A stretch of 64,000 nucleotides of DNA, from positions 103,975,622 to 104,039,621 of the forward strand of contig OU015495.1 in NCBI GenBank assembly GCA_907164885.2. Reading direction: 5' to 3'. Of the stretch, positions 37,490 to 50,957 are shown piece after piece (position 1 is the first letter of the stretch; every line of letters begins with the position of its first letter). The notes under the pieces were generated by a model that had not been told where the DNA came from, did not search any database, and saw only the letters and a program-made list of their open reading frames with translations. This DNA comes from Dolomedes plantarius (taxonomy: Eukaryota > Arthropoda > Arachnida > Araneae > Dolomedidae). Position numbers and translations under genes: made by a program.

Positions 37490-38570
37490 AAATTTAAAAA
37501 CCTGTAAGTTTTAACGACCATTATTTCTGGTAATTCGATTCATTTAAAGGTATAACTATTCATTTCCAATGGGATGAACGTTTCATTCATTAATTATTAT
37601 CCTAAATGTTAAGTCATTCCTGAAGATGAAGCAAAATCCTGTAAATTTTAACTACCTTTATTTCTGGTAATTGGATTCATTTAAAGGTAACACTATTCAC
37701 TTCCTATGGGGATAGATGATTTCATTCATCGATTCACATCCTAAACGTTATGTCATTACTGAAGATGAAGCAAAATTCTGTAAATTTTAGTTACCATTAT
37801 TTCTGGTAGTTGGATTCATTTAAAAGTAAATCTATTAATTTCTGGGCTCGAAGTAGCCTTGTGGTAGCGCGCTGGCTTTCGGTGCTGAGGGAGCTAGGAT
37901 TGAATTCCGGCGAGCGCCGTTAAATACCTCCGTATCTAGGCTGGATATGGTCACGTTAAATCCGTACACCGGAAAGTCCTATGAGGTCAAAGAGGCTGGG
38001 AGAGGGTACGATCCCTCTAGATGCAGTCCCTGCGGGTGATCGGTCAAAATTGAGGTAGCAACTATCTAAGACGGACACCGACCCTTGTGGTGCTATGTAA
38101 GCCGGAGCCGCACACCTTAGCCCGAAACTTGTAGGACTTGGTCTGGAACTTCCAGTCAGGTGTCATTAGAAATAACAGCAACGACAACTATTCATTTCTA
38201 AATGGGATGAACAATTCCAATCACTGATTTTTATCCTAAATGTTAAATCTAAATCTAAAATGTTTAACCTAACGTCATTCCCGAAGATGAAGCAAAATCC
38301 TGTAAATTTCAACTACCACTGTCTCTGGTAATTGGATTCATTCAAAGGTAAAACTATTCATTTCCAATGGGGATAAACGGTTTCATTCATTGATTCTTAT
38401 CCTAAATGTTAAGTCATTCCTGAAGATGAAGCAAAATCCTGTAAATTTTAACTACCATTATCTCTGGTAATTGGATTCATTTAAAGATAACACTATTTGT
38501 TTCCGGTGAGGATAAACGGTTGTGCTCATCGATTCATATCTTAAACGTTATGTCATTCTCGAAGATAAGA
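37490..38570. repeat. ~139-bp tandem satellite, about six diverged copies
   Basis: Units share CCTGTAAATTTTAACTACC, CTGGTAATTGGATTCATTTA, CTATTCATTTCCAATGGG and TCATTCCTGAAGATGAAGC. The CCTGTAAA anchor is near 37501, 37639, 37778, 38299 and 38439. The gap between the third and fourth anchors is explained by a SINE insertion plus a short local duplication. Confidence 0.9.
37844..38187 (+). mobile_element. tRNA-derived SINE (family S1), complete
   Basis: The head has box-A-like TGTGGTAGCGCGCTGG and box-B-like GGATTGAATTCC. The body has TTAAATACCTCCGTATC, CACGTTAAATCCGTACACC and GGAAAGTCCTATGAGGTC, and the 3' region has GGTCTGGAACTTCCAG. It is flanked by CTATTAATTTCT and CTATTCATTTCT, a 12-base target duplication with one mismatch. 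It is inserted inside a satellite unit. Confidence 0.9.
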
Positions 38571-38939
38571 ATCAAAAAAGAAACTGCACGATCTCCACTC
38601 TTTCTCGCCTTTGGCACTATTTGAGAGAATGGGCGGAAAAGAAAGTGTTAACCACATCATTACACTTGGGCTCATTTCGCTATGACCTGCGAATTACCAT
38701 GAACTGGGGAATGAACAGGAAGAAAAAGGGACAGATTGAATAAAAAGCAAAAATGAACTCGAGTGAACCCTTTTTATGCGTGAGATGTCACGGTCAGTTT
38801 CACTTTCTACGGGAGTTCTTGAACGACTTTCCACTGACAGGAAAACCGAGAGAAGCTTTTTTTTTCTACTCTGTAACCTGATACTATCTCATTGTTTTGT
38901 TTTGTTTAGAGCATGTTTTGGTTAAAGGCTTGTTTAGGT

Positions 38940-39655
38940 AGTTTTCATTGTTTAAGGAATTCAAGCGAAACGATTGATTATTATCAGAGTTGATTAAATA
39001 CAATGACATTATTAAGGATATCTGTACTTCCTACAACCCAGAACTTAAGGTTCCTGTACATCTGAGCTTAGAATTGTATACATGTATGTGAAGAAATAAA
39101 TTTTACTAAAGTTTCAATAAAGAAGAATGAGAAATTAAAAGACATTTTAAGGGTCTTCAACTCGCTAAAAAAGCTTTCTCTGTTTTGCGGATATATTGTG
39201 TAATTTTCTTATTTTTTATTTTTAGTATCACAGATCAGATTAGGAACATACAGAAGAGTTTTTATTAATTTCTATCCTCAAATCCGTTTCTGCTTTAGCC
39301 AACATCAAATCGTTGTCCTATTTTTTCTTTAATAAAAACAAATTTTACTATTTTCATTATTTGGTTTTTGAAAATACTCATGAAATAATTGATAATTATC
39401 AGAGATGATTCAGTAAATTTACATAAGTTTGCGGGTGTCTTTGGGCTTAAATTAATGAGCATATAATGAGCAATATGAAGAGGTAACTTTTACTAAAGTC
39501 TTTATACAGAACAAGAATCTGAAACCCATATTAAGGACCTTCTGCACGTAAAATAAAAGACTCCACTGACTTTCCGAATGCAGTTTGTAATTTCTTACCT
39601 TCTTTCTTTATTACTTTCCATAAATTTTTAGTATCACTGATGAATTTATGAACAT
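38940..39655. repeat. ~410-bp tandem duplication, diverged
   Basis: Two units share TGATWATTATCAGAG, AAATTTTACTAAAG-like and TTTTTAGTATCACWGAT blocks. Anchors lie at about 38975/39390 and 39219/39626. The second unit ends where a Helitron begins. Confidence 0.7.
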
Positions 39656-40213
39656 CTATATAAATAAAATAAAAACTTTGTCGGTCGGGGAACAGTTCCG
39701 GATAGACCGTTTCCGGTATGGCATCCGTTCTGAAATTCGGCCATGTTTGAAAATGTCGAAATCGATGCTTTTTTTTTCATGAAAGTACATATATGTTACA
39801 TATTTGGAAAGAGCTTTAAAAACTGATAATTTTTTTCTGCGTACACTTATTCTTTTACTTTAATAGTTTTAGAGATATTTCAATTCTAAATGCATACTCC
39901 ACCGAGCAAAACGTAACGGCCATGTTTTACGAAGTAAACACAGCGTGATTCTTTCACAGCGGGATTCTCACTTAAAATGAATCCCTGAAAAGAACTGTTT
40001 CATCGTACGTCTAATTTTTAATTATTTTTCTATTTTTCATACTTTTAATTCAAACTTCTTAATCATAAATAGATCATTTGAAGGTGTACTGATTTTATTT
40101 ATTTAATTTTTTTTTTGGGGGGGGGGAGGTTGGCAATTAAAAGTGAAAAAAAAATTCAAGTGAACTGTGATTCGAGTGTCAAGTGATTCGATAGATGGGC
40201 GAAGCCCGGCTAG
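39655..40213 (+). mobile_element. Non-autonomous Helitron-like element, family C
   Basis: Starts TCTATATAAATAAAAT after A. Ends with GGGCGAAGCCC hairpin and GGCTAG, followed here by C rather than T. Different interior from families A and B. It has a G9 run near the middle-right and no coding sequence. Confidence 0.75.
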
Positions 40214-41279
40214 CATGGAATAAATTGGAAAAATGTTTGAAACGGATCCAACAGATTAGTAATTATTTTATTGAGGAAAAATTTATGGTTGAAGGGAGAT
40301 ACTTAAAAAAACAATAAAAATAAGAATGTCATGAAATGTTTTTTATAATATCAGTTTAAAATCTAAAAAATCAACATTTGAGGGGTTTTTAATATCATGA
40401 TCACAATAATTTGAGGCTTCAATACAGAAGATTTCGATGCTAATAAGCAATTATGATTAAGCAGTCATTTTGTCAATTCAAAAAGTATATAGTATATTAA
40501 TTTTGTTAAAACAAATAATTATTTACAGCATATTCCAATGTTTGCGTTTCTTTGTTGCTATGATTTTTAGTTTCTGCGCGTATCAGTATTCGTAAATTAT
40601 CCCATTGACCAGAATATAAGTTTAGACGCAAAAGAAAAGAAAAAAGGGTGATAAATGCCCTGTGTCATCACAAAATTGATCTTTAATAGAAATGTCCTAT
40701 TCCTGTGTTTAAGTCTTACTAATCATTCGAATTCCCAGACTGCGTAGCACACATTGCTTTCGGGAGAAACTAATCGAACAACTGTTATATGTAAATTTTA
40801 TTTGATAATTTACATATAATTTAAATCAGAAATGAAATCGTAAACATAGTATTTTCGAAATAAAAAGTCTAAACCAGAATTTTGTTCATGATTTACAGAG
40901 TCGTTTATTTTGCAACCACCTCTCAGATCAGTTTTCACAATTAATTACATCTGAAACGCTATACAGTTGAGCGAACGGTCATGAAGTACAAACGCTACTC
41001 ATGCAGCACTAAGTCAATCTTACTATACACGTCTGGCTTAGTTCTTAACCACTTCATGAAAAATAATTTATCCGATTAAGTAATTTTTGTTGAAAGAAAA
41101 AACTCACCATGTTTATGGAATGCTTGTTTTCGGGATTATGCAGTCACAAACAACCCACGCATGCGCGCACATTCTTATAAATACAAGAGACTACACAAGG
41201 GAAAGGAATATATTACTATAAAAATCTATTTTTCAATTTTGTAAAATCTGCATTGGTGTCGTTATTTGAATGGGTCAGG

Positions 41280-41990
41280 GGTGTATAATCGAGGCTAGCT
41301 AGACAAGCTGCGAAGTCTAGCTATAGGCGGGAAAATTAAAAGCCAATTGTTCAGTAAAATATGATGTTCCTTACATTCCTCAAAGGAAAAAAAGAATCGT
41401 ATACGAGCATAAGCGTAGCGTCGGGGGAGGGGGATAGAACGTGCCCCCCCTCCCCCCAACTTAACTTGAAATAAATTAAAACGTTAATAGAAGTTCCGCT
41501 AAAGTCAGAAAATTATAGAAAACTTTTAAATTTGGTTTTTTGTGAAACTGAAGATTCCGATTATGTCTTTATCCCTAACATAGTTTTTAAAAATGATATG
41601 ATCTATTACAAAAATTCGATGCTATATTTTTTTTCTTATTTTATTTGTATTATATTTATCTTTCTCATTGCATAACTTTTGAATACTACTCAAACATCAA
41701 TTCTGTTGTTATTCAATTTCAAAAATATCATACTATTTCATATTATAAGGACCGTCCAGCAGTCAATGCGATGAGGAGGGCCCTAACTGAATTCAATTCA
41801 TGCCCCCTCCCCCTCAAAGTTAGAAGCACTCTACGCCTATGTATACGAGAATGATCTAGCACGAGGCTAGCTTGACAGACTACAAGCCTAGTTATTGGCG
41901 GGAAAAACTAATAGTTCAGTGATAGGTAAACTGTGTTGTTCCTTCGCTTCTCAAAGGAAGAAATTTATATCGTAAACGATAATGGTCTGG
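41280..41990. repeat. Two ~110-bp direct repeats with an inverted-terminus segment between
   Basis: CGAGGCTAGCTAGACAAGCT...GGCGGGAAAA (41292-41400) recurs as CGAGGCTAGCTTGACAGACT...GGCGGGAAAA (41862-41990). The segment between begins TATACGAGCATAAGCGTAG and ends, inward, TATACATAGGCGTAG, and carries C- and G-rich runs. It may be an element with its flanks duplicated. Confidence 0.5.
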
Positions 41991-42646
41991 CAAACAAACA
42001 GGTACTCTCAGTCTTCGCTGACAGATGCGAAGACTTTTAGTACGATAGCCGATAAGGGTTAACATGAGACTGTGACTAGCAGGTTAGGGGGTGCAGCGCT
42101 ATTCGCTTTTTACGAGCACATCGCTCAGTAAAGAGAAGACTAATCGGACTAATTTCAGATCTACCACGCCCTCTAGCTTGAAAAGCCACGCTTTTCAGGA
42201 GTTTCGCCGTTTAATTTGTGTGTCCTTTGAAGTGTTAAAAAATATCCAATGATATTATACGTGCATTTAATGTTGAAATGAGTTATATTTTAACAAACTG
42301 TTGGAAAAGAAGCCATTTTATCGACTTACGAATGACGAGTTATGAATTTCGCTGTGGATGGTTTCAATCAGCATTATTTAATAACTTAAAAATGTGTTCT
42401 TTTCAACAATGTTTGAAACCTTAAAAGGCTTGAGACTCCCTTGGACGCACCTGCATCCTAACCCCTATACCCCATGGGGAAGTTCCAGTGTAGGGGTTAG
42501 GGAGATAAAAATTAGGCCTTCGGAAAGAGAGCTCGTACGAGCGCGACGCTCTTCGGTAATTTCGTTTTTCGGGGAGTGACTCCGGTTTGGGCAGAGCAAG
42601 CTGCCCCGGGTAATAATTGTTGAGAGTTAATCTCTCGGTTTAAGAC

Positions 42647-43061
42647 TGCTGTGTAGTAATCCTTTTGGATTCGCTCACCTCAATGTTAACCTATGGAGAA
42701 AACGTGTCTTCTATTTACAGCCGCATAAACGCTGATAATCCAATAAAAATGGTATTTTCAGATAGCCTGAACTTTTCTGCAGCTTGCGACAGGATTCGTT
42801 CTGTGACTTTCGTCCACCAAAGGAATTTACGAACATTTAAAACACACTATACCAGATTTTTTTTCACAAATCATTTAAATTTGAAAGGATTGTTTGCATT
42901 TTTTTAACGAAAAATGCCCCAAGGTGTAAAATTTATTTCTCTATTACGGATTAGTACACTTCTTTAAAAAAATCTATAAATCCAAGTCGGAAATCCTTGG
43001 ACACATTTTGTCCATAGGCTAACATTGAGGTGAGCGAATCCAATAAGGTTAGTACACAGCA
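42647..43061. mobile_element. MITE family E, copy 2, with 8-bp target duplication
   Basis: Both ends carry TGCTGTGTA-TAA followed by TTGGATTCGCTCACCTCAAT and GTTARCCTATGGA (about 55 bases inverted). TTTAAGAC at 42639-42646 repeats at 43064-43071. The 8-bp duplication suggests hAT-type mobilisation. Confidence 0.85.
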
Positions 43062-43338
43062 ATTTTAAGACAGGAAAGTAGTCTTGCTTCATATGTATGT
43101 ATATAGTGTATCGTAATTAGTACATAAAGGCTGTATATATTAAATGTTAATTATTGAACGAGAACGTTACAACACCTACTGCTTATTTACTTTACTCATT
43201 TCACGTCTTCATGATAATTAGCTTTGCTGTGAATCACGGGGAAAATTACTTATTTACTCATTTAGAGCTTATCCTAAACGAATCAGATGTAGTTGTATAC
43301 TTCCAAATAAATTGAAATAATCACATTAAATCTATATA

Positions 43339-43606
43339 CAGTGGCTCCCAAAAGTGTTCATACACTTACAATTTTCAATGAAATAGGGGTCTATCCATTA
43401 ATTAAAATGAATATTTCAGAATGGGTGTTTAATAATAAGATCTATAATCTATTCTTAACAAAATTACATGAAATATTTTGAAAACATAGTAAAATTTTTT
43501 TTAAGAAACCAGTAATCAAAAAGTAACAAAAACTTTATCTCACAAAAGTCATCGTCTAAAAAATCTCTACATATTAATAAATATTCTAATTTTTCGTGTT
43601 CCACTG
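43339..43606. mobile_element. Short Tc1/mariner-type MITE
   Basis: Left CAGTGGCTCCCAAAAGTGTT, the start of a common Tc1 terminus; right inward CAGTGGAACACG; TA on both sides. The interior has no transposase. Confidence 0.6.
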
Positions 43607-43608
43607 TA

Positions 43609-44035
43609 TATAACATTTCCGTGACTGACTGACTGACAGATAACGCACAGACCAAACCGCTGGACCTAAAGGGCTGAAATTTTGCATGGCGATTCTTCTT
43701 ATAGTGTAGGGGTGCACTAAGAAAGATTTTTGAAAAATTCTTATATCTTTTTAAATTAAATTTTTAAGCTGTTTTTGTAACTTTTTTAAAGTTTGCATTT
43801 AAAATAATAATCTGAGGGATATAAAATTTATATCACGAGAAAGATCATAGAAAAGTCCTTTAAAATGAAATTTTTTTCGAATCATTACCTCCACTTTCTG
43901 ATTTTTGGTGAATTTTTAAAGATTAATTTTTAGAATTTAATTTATTAAATGCTGATCACGTGGTTTCTTTCTTTCTTTTTTTTTTACCTTAAATTAATTT
44001 TGTGTCACGTGCGTAGCAACGAATAGCCAATATAT
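43609..44035 (+). mobile_element. Helitron-like family A, 3'-truncated copy
   Basis: Begins ACATTTCCGTGACTGACTGA and follows the family A order (GCACAGACCAAACCGCTGGA, AAGATTTTTGAAAAATTC, ATGCTGATCACGTGG). The similarity stops after GTAGCAACGAATAG. Confidence 0.75.
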
Positions 44036-45192
44036 ACCTTTAATGGCTGTTTTTACAAAGGGGGTATGAAATTTTCCATTCTAAAGAGGGCATCGGAAAA
44101 ATAGGCTCCGTAAGCTAAAGGTTAATAACTTTCAAATTATATCAGAAATAAAATATCTTTAAAAAACAGCAACGTGATTTAAACATCTTTGTGTAAATGT
44201 AAGTTCTATGAAATTCTAGAAAAAGCAGTTTTATTTTACGGCGGCCAGATATGATAAGGAACATGTATTGAAAGAACATGATTCGCAAATAATTCTTTTG
44301 TGGAAAGACATGAAAAGTAACAATTAAAATCCCTTTTCATAACGATATAGTTCAGTTAGAAAATATTTTATCAAGTTAATTTTTATGATGTTTGATTCAA
44401 AAATATTACAGTTCTAAACATAAATACTTTTATTTATAAATAAAACTGCATATACACTCTTTCCTCTAATGTCTTTATTTCCTTTAGTTTCAGCTCTTTT
44501 ATTTATGAATATAACTGCAGAACTATTCATTAATGATTAACTTCATTCAATACTTAAAAAAAATAAGTAATTAAATCATTCAGCCCGTTTTTAGTTTCAA
44601 TACTCTGTTGGAAATGGAGTTTTTAATTCTTCCCCAAAATACAAGTAGTTTTACTTTTACTATCAAAAAGACGTTTCCCTACTTGTCCATAAATTTAATT
44701 CCTTAAAAATGCCTTCAGCGGTTTTTGGCTTCTTCTAAATAGTAGAAATTAATATCAAAAAATTATTTACGACATTTTTATTTTACCTACATTAGCATAT
44801 TATTTTCAAATAACTCTAATCAAAAATAATTCGCAAGTCACATATAAACAGTTTTTCATAAATGAGACGAGATCAAGAAAATTTGAAATGTGATCACTTG
44901 AACTCCGTTAATTTGATCGATCTGAGTTAAAACTCGCTCTATGCATCGCTGTTGTTCAAGAGAGAGAAGTCCGCGATCTCCTAGAACTGGCCTATACAAT
45001 TCGAAATGTGATGAGGGCCACATTACTTTATGGAAAGCTGCTGCAGGCAGCAAGAAAATAGGATAGATGGGAAAGCGAAAAATATTATAGCTAAGAAGAA
45101 AATAAATTACTGGTATTTAAAAAAAATTAAATAAATATTAATTGCTGATATATTCCGCTCGTAATAATCAATCTCTCTCTCTCTCTCTCTCT

Positions 45193-45194
<2 letters not shown>

Positions 45195-45238
<44 letters not shown>

Positions 45239-45929
45239 CAGTTCCGTAACTGACTGCAAGATAACGCACAGACCAAACCTCTGGACCTTAAGGGCTGAAA
45301 TTTTGCATGGTTATTCTTCTTATAGTGTATGGGTGCACTAAGGAAGATTTTTGAAAAATTCCTCTTAGATTTTTTAAAATTAAATTTTTAAGCTGTTTTT
45401 GTAACTTTTTTAAAGTTTTCATTTAAAATAATAATCTGAGGGTTATAAGATTTATATCAGGAGAAAGATCATAAAAATTCCTTTAAAATGAAATCTTTTT
45501 CGAATCTTTACCTTCATTTTCTGATTTTTGCTGAATTTTTAAAGATTAATTTTTAGAATTTAATTTATTAAATGCTGATCACGTTTCTTTTCTTTTTGTG
45601 ATAATTTAAACTAACTTTGCGTCACGTGCATAACAACGAAATAAATTGACAAAAATTTTTTTTTTCTTTCTAATGTGGCAGACTATTGGACATTATCCAA
45701 AAAAATATTAAGATACAGTAAAAGAAATGTTCCTCAAACTGTACTATATTAACTGTACTACATTCTTTAGTATATTCTATTAGATTTAATATGAATATTT
45801 TCTTCTACATTTTTTTGTCTATAAAAATATCCGTTACGATTTTTTTTTGGCATTAATTGCAAATTGCATACATTAACCGTTGTATTTAATTTGAATGTAC
45901 ACCGTAGCGAAGCACGGGTGTTCAGCTAG
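45195..45929 (+). mobile_element. Helitron-like family A, near-complete copy (plus orientation)
   Basis: Starts in a CT/TA tract, then AACAGTTCCGTAACTGACTG. Ends GTAGCGAAGCACGGGTGTTC then AGCTAG before T. It lies tail to tail with the copy at 46440-47061. Confidence 0.8.
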
Positions 45930-46439
45930 TATATATCTCAAAATAATATTCCATATTTTTTAGATATGTTATGCGTCTCCACAAAAAGCTTGTGGCCATA
46001 GTGTGAGTGCGGGCAGGCCATATGCTGGGCAGGCTTGGCCTAAAAGGAGTTACAACGCGGAAAGCGATGCTCATATTTTTTTAGACAAAAACACAAACTT
46101 GAAAATAATCTTAAATAATGTGGAGCACGACCCAGAATAACAGATTTAGTTGAAACATATTAAAACCGAAAACCCGTCCGATTAAGAGCAAACACAACAG
46201 AATGAAATATAAAGTTAAGAGTTGGAGAAATTTTTTTTTCGTCAGAAAATTATTTAACAAGTTTTAGAGTATTTAGTATTAATATTTACGCAGAAACAAA
46301 TCTAGTCAATAGAAATTACTTTTCCTGACTGTATAGTAGCATATAATAAATAATATTTTGGAATAACAGGGTAAAATTTCTAACAAATAATTTTCAAAAA
46401 TCTGTGCTCTTCATTAAAAACGAGATTGTGTATAAAGAA

Positions 46440-47061
46440 CTAGCTGAATACCCGTGCTTCGCTACAGAGTACATTCAAATTAAATACAACTGTCAATGTA
46501 TGCAATTAATTTGTATGTTTAATATCCACAAAACATACTAACTTGAATTAAATTCTTAAAAAAACTTCCATCTCAATTCGTCTAGTGGTTAAATTTTATT
46601 TTTTACTGTGTTTTAATATTTTTATTTTGTCAATTTATTTCGTTGTTATGCACGTGACATAAAATTATTTTAAAGTATTACAAAAAGAAAAGAAATCTCG
46701 TGATCAGCATTTAATAAATTAAATTCTAAAAATTAATATTTAAAAATTCACCAAAAATCAGAAAATGGAAGTAATGATTCAAAAAAGATTTCATTTTAAA
46801 GGAATTTTATGATCTTTCTAGTGCTATAAATTTTATAACCCTCATATTATTATTTTAAATGCAAAGTTAAAAAACGTTACAAAAATAGCTTAAAAATTTA
46901 ATTTTAAAAAATCTAAGAAGACTTTTTCAAAAATCTTTCTTAGTGGACCCCTACACTATAAGAAGAATCGCCATGCAAAATTTTAACCCTTTAGGTCCAG
47001 AGGTTTGGTCTGTGCATTATCTGTCAATAAGTTATGGAACTGTTTTATATATATATATAGA
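46440..47061 (-). mobile_element. Helitron-like family A, complete copy (minus orientation)
   Basis: The minus strand begins TCTATATATATATATA directly after A and ends ACGGGTATTCAGCTAG directly before T. The body is collinear with the other family A copies. Non-coding, 622 bases. Confidence 0.85.
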
Positions 47062-47559
47062 TTAACTCTTCACTCTGACTGAAATTGCATCTGTTTGATT
47101 CTACTAAAGAAAAGAAATATATACTGACGATTTCATTCAACATGTTTCTTTTTTTAGTTGAATATGATAACAGTAAAATAAAATGCTTCGTTTTTAAATA
47201 AAGTTTTAGCTCAGCATAATTTAAATATATTTTTCTCAGTTTCAAAACCACGGAATACTTTCATATCAAAATTAAGTATAATTTATTTAGCCGAGATATA
47301 TGGACACTTAGTATCCGAATCTACTGGGCATTGCATTAATATTCCCAACAGTTTTCATATCTAATAACAGAAAAACTAAAACTCTTTGTTGGAATGAATG
47401 TTAAGTTTTGTTTTCGATTCACCTGAAATAACCTGCTTCCGATGGCACTGATTTATAGCGTGGTTGGGAAGGACAGACGCACTAGCTCATACCTGCAGTT
47501 ATGAAGAAATTGCAAATTCATAGCACGATGACGATTTCATTTCGAGCTCTTTATTTTCG

Positions 47560-48090
47560 CTTATTTAGTTCCGTAAATTTTATTTTCAGTTTTTTTTTAT
47601 AAAACCAGGCATTGAGTTTTAAATTTGTAATCGTCTCACGTATTTAACAGCTATTCCAATGTGTGAAAAACGTCGGATTTATATTAACCTAAACGGGTGA
47701 TTTCTGAAAAGTCCCGCAAAATGACATTAAGAGAGGAGAAAAGCCCAAAAAAATTCTAAAAAAATGTTTTAAAACTGTTTTTGTAATTTCAAAATTTTAT
47801 TTATAAAATCTGGTATTGAGTTTTAAATTATCAGAAATCGTATCACATATTTAACACTATTCAAACGTGTGAAAAACGGCAGATAGATTTGAGCCTTAAC
47901 GGATGGTTTCTGAAAAGTAACAAAAGATGACATGAAAGAAGAGCTCGCAAAATTCTCAATAATGTTTTATTCATAAAAAAATTTAAATAATTTAAGTAAA
48001 TTTTATTTATAATTTTTTTTATTAAAAAGAATTTTGAGAATTTTACGTGCTTTTCTTCTCTCTTTATGCCATCTTTTGGGACTTTTCCTT
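47560..48090. repeat. ~204-bp tandem pair with a third inverted piece
   Basis: GGYATTGAGTTTTAAATT starts at 47608 and 47812, followed in both by CGTGTGAAAAACG-like and TTTCTGAAAAGT blocks. At 48040-48090 the same 3' block occurs in inverse orientation (TTTTGGGACTTTTC). Confidence 0.7.
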
Positions 48091-48505
48091 AACTTAATGG
48101 TACCCCCCATTAAGGTAACTTAATAGTGCAAAAAAAGTACAAATGCTCTGTATTTTCTGTTCAAATTGTTCATTTTATCATCCATTCATCACACAAATAT
48201 TCTCTAATGTGGTGGCTTAAAAGGATTTCGGAGTTGCAAGTCCTTTTTTTCGATTAATACAATTGCGATAATACTTTAAAGATGGGAGGGAACTTAGCTT
48301 TAGGGGGCATTTCCAAGCTCATTCTCCTCTGCCTATGTCCCTACTTTATCATACATAAAAGTATGCAAATATATCAAGAACGGTCATTTACATGCATATT
48401 CGGTGTATATTTATTATTCAAATTCATACTCTTCACGCCCATAAATGAAGAAAAACGAGATGATGATAAATTAATTTAAAAGAAAAAAATCAAAGAAATT
48501 CTCAC

Positions 48506-48716
48506 CCAAAAGGCACATCAGTGATCCACACAGACTCAGAGGCCATATCGCTTGTTCCCTGCTGATATCAAATACCTGGACCACAGACACATAAATGATG
48601 CCAGCGGATCTGTGCAGTCCCACCGTTAGGAAACTGAGCCAGAAGCATGCAAAAGCTATGCACCACGAGTATAGCGGTTCCCTCTTCCTCTCCAACGTCG
48701 GTCCCGGATTCTCCAT
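48506..48716 (-). CDS. SLC16-like monocarboxylate transporter, coding exon 1
   Basis: First coding exon of a minus-strand major-facilitator transporter of the monocarboxylate transporter (SLC16) type, expected in the plasma membrane. It encodes residues 1-70 plus one base of codon 71. The ATG has a favourable context (A at -3, G at +4), and an in-frame TAA lies 9 bases upstream, so this start is well supported. It encodes a short cytoplasmic N-terminus, TM1 (about residues 18-45) and the start of TM2 (about 54-70). The exon ends at a clear GTGAGA donor, and its phase-1 end joins exon 2 to restore an unbroken TM2 ending LMCLLGPLAGF. The classic family motif before TM1, [D/E]G[G/S][W/F][G/A]W, is degenerate here (EPLYSW), so this is a divergent member. 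The substrate cannot be predicted. Confidence 0.85.
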
Positions 48717-48890
48717 GTTTGTTTATTAGTCGCGTTTCGCTGGGCTTCTGACTGCCGCCTAATTTCGTCCGCGGGAGTTATAGCGGAACTAGCGCCACCC
48801 GCCGGTATTTTTCTATCGCCGGCGAAGGACTCGGATGTCGTAAACTACGTGCATAGTTAGTAGTTCAACGCGTTTGTTGTTGTTGATGGT
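48717..48890 (-). promoter_or_regulatory. CpG-rich 5' leader and probable promoter of the SLC16-like gene
   Basis: Immediately upstream of the ATG the base composition changes sharply from AT-rich to GC- and CpG-rich, with many CG dinucleotides and GCCGGCG-type motifs between about 48740 and 48840. An in-frame TAA precedes the ATG. I see no convincing TATA box. The stretch is best read as 5' UTR plus a CpG-type promoter. The transcription start cannot be placed from sequence. Confidence 0.5.
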
Positions 48891-49054
48891 AATTTTTTTG
48901 TTTCTTCGGTTTATCGCGGCCCTTTTAATATATCCTTGAAATTTCTAGCATTAAGGATTATGTAAACTGTGATTTGATTGGCGATACCGTTAAAAGACTT
49001 GAAGCTCTCCAAGTGATAGTCTCTATTAAAAAATATATTTTTCTGGAATTCAGA
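48890..49054. other. Spacer between promoter and palindrome
   Basis: AT-rich sequence with nothing recognisable. Confidence 0.5.
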
Positions 49055-50478
<1,424 letters not shown>

Positions 50479-50659
50479 CTATGTATCAGACTAGTTGAAG
50501 CAAATATAATGTAAATTATAAATAAATTTTAAATATATTGTAATGTATGATATTTATGTATATTTATGCATGTCATGCAATTACAATGTATAATATATTT
50601 ACATTGTTTACATTGTTTTTAATATTTTCTGCACTATTGTAATTATATATCCTGTATAT

Positions 50660-50949
50660 CAGGGAAGGGCAATTGTTTTGGCCCTGGGGCCACTTTGTGT
50701 AAGCAGAGGTTCGCGGAAGGCCACACCTTTTAAAATTATTGCATTTATTAGTTAACTTTGCATTTCAGAAAAGGTATAATTTATGTCATACAAATCAATA
50801 AATATAAATAAAATAAAATATTGGCAGTTTTTCTGGCTGTCTTTGGCAGTTTTTCTTGCTGTCCGGATTTTTCTGGGTGTCTTGGAGGGCCACAAAAAAA
50901 TCTATAGTGGGCCGCATGTGACCCACGGGCCGCTATTTAACCACCCCTG
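50660..50949. mobile_element. hAT-type MITE with 8-bp target duplication
   Basis: Left CAGGGAAGGGCAATTGTTTT; right inward CAGGGGTGGTTAAATAGCGG. Flanks CTGTATAT (50652-50659) and CTGTATAC (50950-50957). Interior GGGCCAC / GGGCCGC words are typical of Charlie-like hAT MITEs. Confidence 0.85.
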
Positions 50950-50957
50950 CTGTATAC

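Larger units (their letters stand above)
6582..48505 (-). other. Intron 1 of the SLC16-like gene (41.9 kb)
   Basis: Defined by the GTGAGA donor of exon 1 and the TTTTTAG acceptor of exon 2, with matching phase. It holds most of the mobile elements in the window. No convincing additional host exon was found inside. Stretches without anything I can assign include 6582-7560, 8230-10230, 10470-13500, 16920-17690, 18830-19750, 21900-24480, 24830-25470, 27240-27850, 29340-30490, 30850-32410, 33275-33740, 35930-36630, 40220-41270, 42000-42640, 44040-45180, 45935-46435 and 47065-47550. Confidence 0.75.

Noticed and set aside
41645..41854. Possible small host gene
   Set aside because: It lies inside a repeat-flanked segment and the protein matches nothing recognised.
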